Shown here: piece after piece, positions 58,407 through 64,000 of the stretch | Layout: each line of letters begins with the position of its first letter | How positions within the stretch are numbered: position 1 is the first letter of the stretch | Origin: Amycolatopsis sp. MtRt-6 | GTDB lineage: Bacteria > Actinomycetota > Actinomycetes > Mycobacteriales > Pseudonocardiaceae | NCBI RefSeq assembly: GCF_017308975.1 | Contig: NZ_JADWPD010000011.1 | Coordinates: 209,125 to 273,124, forward strand | Direction of reading: 5' to 3' | DNA length: 64,000 bases | Notes under the pieces: generated by a model | The model's database searches: none | What the model saw: the letters and a program-made list of their open reading frames with translations, nothing else | What the model was told of the DNA's origin: nothing | Made by a program: the position numbers and the translations under genes

Positions 58407-59468
58407 TCAGGTGCCCTGGCAGGTCGGCGACGGGGCCGCGTTGCCTCCCGTCGTGTTGACCGTCAGCCCGAACGTCGTCGTGCCGTCCGCGGCGATCCGG
58501 CCGTTCCAGTTGGCGTTGCGGACCGTCACCGCCGAGCCGGACAGGCTCAGCGTGCCGTTCCACACGCTGCCTATCGTCTGGCCCGCCGGCAGTGTCCAGC
58601 CGACCTGCCAGCTGTTGTACGCAGTCGTGCCGTGGTTCATCACCGTCACCGAGGCCTGGTAGCCGCCGCTCCAGCTGTTGGTGATCTCGTACATCGCCAT
58701 GCAGGAGCCCGGCGGCGGGGTGCCGGTGGTGGTCGTCGGCGTGGTCGACGTCGGCGGGGTGCCCGGGTCCTTCACGCCGGTGACCTCGCCGTTGCCGCCG
58801 TCGAACGTGACGTCCGAACAGCCGTAGAACGTCTCGGCGCTGTCCGAGCGCTTCCACACCGAATAGATGATGTGGCGGCCAGACTTGTTCGACGGCAGCG
58901 CGCCGCTCCACTTGTACTGGCCCTCGACCGTGCCCACCGAGCCGGTCACCGGTGGGTGGTCCACCGTCAGGAACGGCTGGTCCTCCAGGGAGTCCCAGGT
59001 GAGCGGCTGGTTCGGGTTCCAGCCGTCCTTGGTCACGTACGTGTAGAACCAGCCCGGGTGGGCCGCCCACGCGTTGTACGAGAAGTCGAACCGGGCGCCG
59101 GCCGTGAGGTGGGTCAGCGGCCACTGGCCGACCCCGTCGAAGCCCGCGTAGCCCGGGTTGCCGCCCGAGCACAGCTTCCCGTCGGGGATGAACCCGCGCG
59201 TGCGCCCGGCGCCATCCGAGCGCAGCACGCCGAACCAGTTGTACAGCGAGTTGGCCCCGCTGACGCCCACCGCCGCCGCGCAGGCCGGGTTCTGGGGCTT
59301 GATCTCACCGGTCGAACTGAGCCCGTCCTGCCAGCACAGGAAGGTCCGGCTGCCCGGTTTCATCATGGCGCCGTGCGCCTCCGCCGTGCCGGTGCTCAGC
59401 AGGACGGTGGTCAGGCTCGCCAGCAGCACGGTGACGGCGGCGAGAACGGTACTTCGTCTCCTGGTCAC
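58407..59468 (-). CDS. AA10 lytic polysaccharide monooxygenase with C-terminal CBM2
   Basis: 353 residues from GTG 59468. The signal peptide ends TGTAEA, leaving His32 (HGAMMKPGSR) as the mature N-terminal copper ligand; the second histidine brace residue is His137 in AAHPGW. Further AA10 motifs are SGRHIIYSVWKRSDSAETFY and CSDVTFDG. A Thr-Pro linker (about 228-252) leads to CBM2 (CMAMYEITNSWSGGYQASVT) to the end. CBM2 and context point to oxidative cleavage of cellulose rather than chitin. A CebR box lies 36 bases upstream. Confidence 0.95.
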   Translation of the reverse strand: MTRRRSTVLAAVTVLLASLTTVLLSTGTAEAHGAMMKPGSRTFLCWQDGLSSTGEIKPQNPACAAAVGVSGANSLYNWFGVLRSDGAGRTRGFIPDGKLCSGGNPGYAGFDGVGQWPLTHLTAGARFDFSYNAWAAHPGWFYTYVTKDGWNPNQPLTWDSLEDQPFLTVDHPPVTGSVGTVEGQYKWSGALPSNKSGRHIIYSVWKRSDSAETFYGCSDVTFDGGNGEVTGVKDPGTPPTSTTPTTTTGTPPPGSCMAMYEITNSWSGGYQASVTVMNHGTTAYNSWQVGWTLPAGQTIGSVWNGTLSLSGSAVTVRNANWNGRIAADGTTTFGLTVNTTGGNAAPSPTCQGT

Positions 59469-59503
59469 GTCAGTCCCTTCATTGGGTTGCGTGCGTCGAA
59501 GAC

Positions 59504-59517
59504 TGGGAGCGCTTCCA
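59504..59517. promoter_or_regulatory. CebR box of the LPMO gene
   Basis: TGGGAGCGCTTCCA, one mismatch. On the minus strand it follows a TATCCT -10 element (59528-59523) by five bases. It may also affect the divergent epimerase gene 119 bases away. Confidence 0.85.
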
Positions 59518-59635
59518 AGGTCAGGATACGCGGCGGCGGTCACTTCCGGAACAGCCCGCGATGACCGGGACGGGCGCCTTGGCCTACCTTGGCGGGGGCC
59601 GTCGAACCGGGCGCGCCCGTGGAGAAAGGCAGAGA

Positions 59636-60829
59636 GTGGACAGTCCGTCTTCGGTTCCCGCCTGGGTGCGCGCCGAACCCGCCCGGCTGCTCGGGTTCGC
59701 CGGCGGCGCGGTACACCCGGGCGGCGGGTTCGCCTGGCTCGACGACGCCGGGCGGCCGGTGCTCGACCGGCCCGTCGAGACCTGGATCACCTGCCGGATG
59801 ACGCACGTCTTCGCGCTCGCGTCGCTGCAGGGCGCCGACACCGGCGCGCAGGTCGCCCACGGCGTCGCGGCGCTCACCGGCCCGCTGCGGGACGCCGGGC
59901 ACGGCGGCTGGTACGCCTCGACCGCCCTGGACGAGAAACGCGCCTACGAGCACGCGTTCGTCGTGCTGGCCGCCGCGAGCGCGGCCGCGGCCGGCGCCGA
60001 AGGAGCGCGGGCGCTGCTGGCGGAAGCCCTGGAAATCGTCGAACGCCGGTTCTGGGAACCGGCCGCCGGCCGGGTCGCCGACGTCTGGGACCGCGGCTGG
60101 ACGCGCCTGGAGGACTACCGCGGCGCCAACGCCAACATGCACACCGTGGAGGCCTTCCTGGCCGCCGCCGACGTCACCGGCGACCCCGTGTGGGCCGGCC
60201 GCGCGCTGTCCATTGTGGAGCGCCTGGTCCACGGCGAGGCCCGCGCGCACGGCTGGCTGCTCCCGGAGCACTTCGACCCGGGCTGGCGCGTGCGGCTGGA
60301 GTTCAACCGCGCCGAGCCCGCCCACCCGTTCCGCCCGTTCGGGGCGACCATCGGGCACCTCTTCGAATGGGCCCGGCTGGCCGTCCACCTCGGCCGCGCG
60401 CTCGGGGACGCCGCGCCGCCGTGGCTGGTGCCCGACGCGGCCGCGCTGTTCGAGGCCGCCGTCCGCCACGGCTGGGCCGTCGACGGGCGGCCGGGCTTCG
60501 TCTACACGACCGACTTCGCCGGGACGCCGGTGGTGCGCACCCGGCTGCACTGGGTGGTGACCGAGGCGATGGCCGCGGCGTGGACCCTGCACCAGGAAAC
60601 CGGCGACCCGGCGTACCTCGCCCGGTTCACCGAATGGTGCGAACACGCCGAAGCCTGCTTCGTCGACCGTGAACTCGGTTCGTGGCACCACGAACTGGAC
60701 CCGGAGAACCGTCCCGCCGCGACGGTGTGGGCCGGCAAACCGGACGTCTACCACGCCTACCAGGCAACGCTGCTGCCCGGCCTGCCACCCGCGGCGTCGT
60801 TCGCCGGCGCGCTCCTCAAGCGCGGTTAG
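59636..60829 (+). CDS. AGE family sugar epimerase/isomerase
   Basis: 397 residues from GTG 59636; a longer frame from 59561 has no family-like extension. The (alpha/alpha)6-barrel of N-acylglucosamine 2-epimerase/D-mannose isomerase/aldose-ketose isomerase (YihS-like) proteins is recognised by ETWITCRMTHVFALASLQ, GGWYAS, AYEHAFVVLAAASAAAAG, NANMHTVEAFLAA, HWVVTEAMAAAW and WHHELDPENRP. The conserved histidines of the active site are in YRGANANMH and SWHHEL. It probably isomerises free mannose, glucose or fructose. It is divergent from the LPMO. Confidence 0.88.
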   Translation: MDSPSSVPAWVRAEPARLLGFAGGAVHPGGGFAWLDDAGRPVLDRPVETWITCRMTHVFALASLQGADTGAQVAHGVAALTGPLRDAGHGGWYASTALDEKRAYEHAFVVLAAASAAAAGAEGARALLAEALEIVERRFWEPAAGRVADVWDRGWTRLEDYRGANANMHTVEAFLAAADVTGDPVWAGRALSIVERLVHGEARAHGWLLPEHFDPGWRVRLEFNRAEPAHPFRPFGATIGHLFEWARLAVHLGRALGDAAPPWLVPDAAALFEAAVRHGWAVDGRPGFVYTTDFAGTPVVRTRLHWVVTEAMAAAWTLHQETGDPAYLARFTEWCEHAEACFVDRELGSWHHELDPENRPAATVWAGKPDVYHAYQATLLPGLPPAASFAGALLKRG

Positions 60830-60864
60830 ACTGCGTTCGCCGTCCACTTTCGACAAGGAGAACC

Positions 60865-61860
60865 ATGTCGCCTTTCGTCGCGGCCGGAAACCGGTACGCG
60901 GACATGCCGTACCGGCGGGCCGGGCGCAGCGGGCTGAAGCTGCCCGCCGTGTCGCTCGGCCTGTGGCACAACTTCGGGGACGACAAGCCCCTCGACGTCC
61001 AGCGGGCCGTGCTGCGGCGGGCGTTCGACCTCGGGGTGACGCACTTCGACCTGGCCAACAACTACGGCCCGCCACCCGGCTCGGCCGAGACCAGCTTCGG
61101 CCGCCACTTCGCCGCCGACTTCCGCCCGTACCGCGACGAGATCCTGGTGTCGTCCAAGGCGGGCTACCTGATGTGGGACGGCCCGTACGGCGAATGGGGC
61201 TCCCGCAAGAACCTCCTCGCGAGCCTCGACCAGAGCCTGGCCCGCACCGGACTGGATTATTTCGACGTTTTCTACTCGCACCGCCCGGACCCGGAAACGC
61301 CGATCGAGGAGACGATGGGCGCGCTCGACACCGCCGTCCGCTCGGGCAAGGCGCTGTACGCGGGCATTTCGAACTATTCGCCCGAGCAGACCGAGGCCGC
61401 GCTCGCCGCGCTGAAGGACCTCGGCACCCCGCTGCTGCTCCACCAGCCGCGGTATTCGATGCTCGACCGCTGGGTCGAGGACGGCCTGCTCGACACCCTC
61501 GACTCCCACGGAGTCGGCTCGATCGCGTACTCGCCGCTGAGCCAGGGCCTGCTGACCGACCGGTACCTCGACGGCGTCCCGGCCGACTCCCGCGCGGCCG
61601 GCGCCAGCCCGTTCCTCACCAGCGACCGGCTGACCGAGGAGACCCTGGCGACCGTCCGCGCGCTGAACGACATCGCCAAGGGACGCGGGCAGACGCTGGC
61701 CCAGCTGGCCATCGCCTGGGTGCTGCGCCGCGGCCGCGTCACCTCCGCGCTGATCGGCGCCAGCAGCGTCGCCCAGCTGGAGAACACCGTCGCGGCCACC
61801 GCGAACCTGGAGTTCACCGACGACGAGCTGGCCGCGATCGAGCGCGTGCTCGGCCGGTAG
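60865..61860 (+). CDS. Aldo/keto reductase, L-glyceraldehyde-3-phosphate reductase (YghZ)-like
   Basis: 331 residues, ATG preceded by AAGGAG, 35 bases after the epimerase gene and likely co-transcribed. SLGLWHNFGDD, DLGVTHFDLANNYGPPPGSA, SSKAGYLMWDGPYGEWGSRK, YFDVFYSHRPDPETPIEETM and QPRYSMLDRW are typical of the AKR14/YghZ group, which reduce small aldehydes such as L-glyceraldehyde 3-phosphate and methylglyoxal. The convergent CBM2 gene ends one base beyond its stop, so the tails abut. Confidence 0.92.
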   Translation: MSPFVAAGNRYADMPYRRAGRSGLKLPAVSLGLWHNFGDDKPLDVQRAVLRRAFDLGVTHFDLANNYGPPPGSAETSFGRHFAADFRPYRDEILVSSKAGYLMWDGPYGEWGSRKNLLASLDQSLARTGLDYFDVFYSHRPDPETPIEETMGALDTAVRSGKALYAGISNYSPEQTEAALAALKDLGTPLLLHQPRYSMLDRWVEDGLLDTLDSHGVGSIAYSPLSQGLLTDRYLDGVPADSRAAGASPFLTSDRLTEETLATVRALNDIAKGRGQTLAQLAIAWVLRRGRVTSALIGASSVAQLENTVAATANLEFTDDELAAIERVLGR

Positions 61861-61861
61861 C

Positions 61862-63025
61862 TCAGCAGCCGATCCGCGAGGAGCCCACGGCCACGTCGTC
61901 GAACCACAGCGTGTCCGCGTCGCCGGCGTAGCTCTCCCAGCCCAGGCGCAGGTCGGTCACCGCGGGGTGCCACGCCCGGGCGAGCCACTGCTGGTCGACG
62001 TCGGCGGTCGGGACGCCGTCCACGACCAGGCCGGGCACCTCGGCCGAGCCCAGCCACGTCCGGAGCTGCCCGGCCGCGCCGTCGAGCCGGAACTCGAAGC
62101 AGGACCAGGTGCCGGTCGGCAGCGGGACGCTCTGGGCGACGCCGGCCGGGCTCTGGGCGGGCAGGGTGGCGTCGTCGGACTCACGGTTCCACTGCAGGGC
62201 CCGGTTCTGCCCGCCGGCCCGCAGGTCGCGGCCGTCGGTGCTGTCGCGCATCGCCAGGAACGTGACGTGCCCGGCGGGCAGCGCGGTGGTGTGCCGGACC
62301 CAGAACCGCCCGTACAGGACGCCGGAACCGGACACGCTGGTGCCGAGGAACGCGTGGTTGCAGTAGCCGCCCTGGCCGGTGACCTTGACCGAGCGGCTGC
62401 CCGAGTGGGCGACCGTGGTGTCGACGGCGACCGTGCCGGTGCCCTGGCAGTTGGCGGCGCCGACGGTCCACCGGCCGCCGGGCGTACCGCCGGTCTGCTG
62501 CTCGAAGTCGTCGCAGAGCGCGGCGCCCGCGCAGCCGGCGGGCGGCGGCCCGGACGTCGTGGTGGTGGGCCCGGAAGTCGGTGTGGTGGGAGTGGTGGTC
62601 GGTGTGGTGGACGTCGGGGGAGCGGGGTCACCGCACGAGACGCCGTTGAGCGCGAAGTCGGTGGGCTCGGCGTTCGTCCCGCTCGCCGTCCCCTGCAGCC
62701 CGAACGAAACCGAGCCGCCGGCGGGCAGCGCGCCGTTGTAGGACAGGCTCTGCGCGGTGACGGCGTTCCCGGTCTGGCGGACGGTGGCGTTCCAGGCGGA
62801 GGTCACGGTCTGGTTCCCGGCGTAGTGCCAGGTGAGTGTCCAGGAGGAGGCCGCGGTGGGGCCGTTGGTCACCGTGATGTCGGCGGTGAAGCCGGTTTGC
62901 CACTGGTTGAGGCGGTAGGCGACCGCGCAGGCGGGCGCGGCGGCCGCCGGTCCGGCCAGGACGACCGCGGTGGTCGCCGCGGCGGCGAGGCAGAGCGCGG
63001 CCAGCGCGCCGGCGAACCTGTGCAT
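61862..63025 (-). CDS. Secreted CBM2 protein with Cip1-like C-terminal region
   Basis: 387 residues from the ATG at 63025, preceded by AGGAGAAG. Signal peptide to about residue 31; CBM2 about 32-132 (ACAVAYRLNQWQTGFTADIT, SAWNATVRQTGNAVTAQSLS); Thr-Pro-Ser linker; then a beta-rich region at about 165-387 with CDDFEQQTGGTPGG, SGSRSVKVTGQGGYCNHAFL, LYGRFWVRHTT, HVTFLAMRDSTDGRDLRAGG and LWFDDVAVG. From memory this resembles the cellulose-induced Cip1 core of Trichoderma and its actinobacterial relatives, a lyase-like jelly roll; this needs a search. It has its own CebR box and promoter, with a homopolymer in the leader. Confidence 0.7.
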   Translation of the reverse strand: MHRFAGALAALCLAAAATTAVVLAGPAAAAPACAVAYRLNQWQTGFTADITVTNGPTAASSWTLTWHYAGNQTVTSAWNATVRQTGNAVTAQSLSYNGALPAGGSVSFGLQGTASGTNAEPTDFALNGVSCGDPAPPTSTTPTTTPTTPTSGPTTTTSGPPPAGCAGAALCDDFEQQTGGTPGGRWTVGAANCQGTGTVAVDTTVAHSGSRSVKVTGQGGYCNHAFLGTSVSGSGVLYGRFWVRHTTALPAGHVTFLAMRDSTDGRDLRAGGQNRALQWNRESDDATLPAQSPAGVAQSVPLPTGTWSCFEFRLDGAAGQLRTWLGSAEVPGLVVDGVPTADVDQQWLARAWHPAVTDLRLGWESYAGDADTLWFDDVAVGSSRIGC

Positions 63026-63058
63026 GGGGTGGCTTCTCCTCCGGACGCGGACAGGGGC

Positions 63059-63073
63059 GGGGGGGGGGGGGGG
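63059..63073. repeat. G15 homopolymer (C15 in the transcript) in the Cip1-like gene leader
   Basis: Fifteen uninterrupted G on the plus strand, 34 bases before the start codon of the minus-strand gene and 55 bases downstream of its CebR box. Prone to slippage or to assembly error. Confidence 0.85.
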
Positions 63074-63127
63074 TTGGGCCCCGGGCGCCCCTGGGTGGTG
63101 GCCGCGTTCTGGCGAGGCGACCTGGCA

Positions 63128-63141
63128 TGGGAGCGCTTCCA
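63128..63141. promoter_or_regulatory. CebR box of the Cip1-like gene
   Basis: TGGGAGCGCTTCCA (TGGAAGCGCTCCCA on the coding strand, identical to the GH48 box). Confidence 0.85.
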
Positions 63142-63150
63142 GCCGCGGGA

Positions 63151-63180
63151 AAGGTAACCCCGGTGTGTCGTGCTTGTAAA
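63151..63180 (-). promoter_or_regulatory. Promoter of the Cip1-like gene
   Basis: Minus strand TTTACA (63180-63175), 18-base spacer, TACCTT (63156-63151); same -35 and spacer length as the GH48 promoter. Confidence 0.55.
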
Positions 63181-63240
63181 GGGCGACCCGGACGCGGGCC
63201 GATCCGGTGGTCCGTTTTCCGCAGCGGGGGCGCCCGCGGC

Positions 63241-63259
63241 CGCCACTGAACACTCCTGA
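63241..63259 (-). promoter_or_regulatory. Shared 19-bp upstream element (copy 2)
   Basis: Reads GTTCAGGAGTGTTCAGTGG on the minus strand, identical to 49104-49122, and begins 100 bases upstream of the CebR box. Confidence 0.6.
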
Positions 63260-63394
63260 ACGGCCGAATCCGTTGGGGCGCAGCAGATGCCTCCGGTCGC
63301 GCTGCGCCACCGGGATGCGGCGCCGGACACCGCCGTTGGGGTGGATTCCGGGAAATCACCCCAAGATCATCGAAAAGCGGCCGATGCCGGAGAT

Positions 63395-63408
63395 TGGGAG
63401 CGCTCTCA
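63395..63408. promoter_or_regulatory. Imperfect CebR-like box with no clear target
   Basis: TGGGAGCGCTCTCA, one mismatch in the right arm. It lies 126 bases before the regulator gene at 63534 and far upstream of the Cip1-like gene. Confidence 0.5.
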
Positions 63409-63533
63409 GTGCCGGTGAGCGACGGTGCCCGGCGTCGCACGGTCCCCGCGCCGGTAACGGCCTGGGCCCTCGCGGTCACGCTGCGGTACTGTCGTCGGTG
63501 TGCACCCGTACTCCGGATATCGTTGGATGAACG

Positions 63534-64000
63534 ATGAGTCGACAGGCCAAGCCAGGGAGTAAGCCCTACCGTGCACAACTGCGGGACCGGCTGACCGCCC
63601 TGGGCTTCCCCGAGGAGGCGCTTCCCGCCCAGGTGGCGAAGAACCTGATCGTCGAATGCCGGATCCCGCCGCGCACCGCGTGGCGGCTGGCGTCCGAGCT
63701 CTCGCTCGACGTCGCGGCACACCAGTACAACGCCGTCACCGGAGACCCCCGCGCGGGCATGCGCGGCACGCGGATCTGGGAGTACGAACAGTGGCCCGAG
63801 CGCGGCGTCCGGCCCACCGTCGCGGCGCTGCGGGTACTGGCCCAGGTCTACGGCACGAGCTGGAAGTGCCTGCTGGGCCTGCGTGATCTGGAGCAGCTGC
63901 CGGCCAAGGACCTCGCCGAATACCACGCCGAGCCGGAGCCCGCGGCCGTCGTGGTGCCCGAGCCCGAGGCGCCACCGGCCCGCACCCTCGTCCGCGCGGA
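63534..64000 (+). CDS. Helix-turn-helix-like regulatory protein (partial, runs off the window)
   Basis: 155 codons from the ATG at 63534 with no stop before the window end. KPYRAQLRDRLTALGFPEEA is followed by QVAKNLIVECRIPPRTAWRL, LRVLAQVYGTSWKCLLGLRD and DLEQLPAKDLAEYHAE. The LRVLAQVYGTSWKCLL stretch resembles the end of an XRE-type helix-turn-helix domain as seen in large actinobacterial regulators that carry a C-terminal TPR or other domain. The rest is missing, so no function can be given beyond a probable DNA-binding role. Confidence 0.6.
   Translation, partial: MSRQAKPGSKPYRAQLRDRLTALGFPEEALPAQVAKNLIVECRIPPRTAWRLASELSLDVAAHQYNAVTGDPRAGMRGTRIWEYEQWPERGVRPTVAALRVLAQVYGTSWKCLLGLRDLEQLPAKDLAEYHAEPEPAAVVVPEPEAPPARTLVRA

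Noticed and set aside
1..64000. tRNA, rRNA, CRISPR arrays, insertion sequences, prophage or att sites
   Set aside because: No cloverleaf, rRNA-like stretch, regularly spaced identical repeats with unique spacers, transposase or integrase sequences were recognised by reading.

Overview
The window is high-GC actinobacterial DNA, most like a Pseudonocardiaceae genome of the Amycolatopsis type. Signs are the codon bias, an EspG/PPE-like/RHS type VII secretion locus, SigB-type stress promoters, CebR-controlled cellulases, and families of short intergenic hairpin repeats that I associate (from memory) with Amycolatopsis. No rRNA, tRNA, CRISPR array, insertion sequence or prophage was recognised.

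Layout. 0-1.5 kb: end of a molybdenum hydroxylase operon (large subunit truncated by the window edge, 2Fe-2S subunit, FAD subunit). 1.5-3.5 kb: flavin reductase-like protein and a DUF222/HNH protein. 3.5-4.3 kb: low-complexity DNA without a convincing gene. 4.3-13.7 kb: a tightly coupled type VII secretion-associated operon (EspG-like chaperone, PPE-like Gly-rich protein, EspC-like protein, YbaB/EbfC-like protein). It ends in a 1584-residue WXG/RHS polymorphic toxin with a predicted PD-(D/E)XK nuclease tip, followed by a putative immunity gene. 13.7-24 kb: GNAT acetyltransferase, MHS-type MFS transporter, SGNH esterase, GH29 alpha-L-fucosidase, GT39-type glycosyltransferase, and a LysR regulator divergent from a diaminopimelate-decarboxylase-like enzyme.

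24-41 kb is a general-stress island. A SigB/SigF-family sigma factor and its anti-sigma factor lie in the middle. Around them are NDH-2, envelope proteins (DUF1469/DUF3618/DUF4235), SRPBCC, aldo-keto reductase, hemerythrin, CYTH-CHAD, ChaB-like, F420 oxidoreductase, Ku, LigD-type polymerase, UdgX, CBS and DUF3040 genes, plus two STAS and two GAF-ANTAR regulators. Thirteen good start-proximal matches to GNNT-N15/16-GGGTA/GGGAA (most with GTTT or a one-base variant) plus one weaker match were found by eye, several as divergent pairs. The sigma factor therefore probably controls most of its neighbours, including the end-joining and uracil-repair genes.

41-63 kb is a cellulose-utilisation locus: an IlvD/Edd-family sugar-acid dehydratase, then bglC-cebG-cebF-cebE and a divergent cebR. 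A GH48-GH5-GH6 cellulase operon follows, then an orphan second CebE-like binding protein with its own LacI regulator, an AA10 LPMO, an AGE-family epimerase, an aldo-keto reductase, and a secreted CBM2 protein with a Cip1-like C-terminal region. Palindromes matching TGGGAGCGCTCCCA sit just downstream of the -10 element at five promoters, implying one CebR-type repressor. A further exact 19-bp element lies about 100 bp upstream of the box at the GH48 operon and at the Cip1-like gene only. The window ends inside a helix-turn-helix-like regulator gene.
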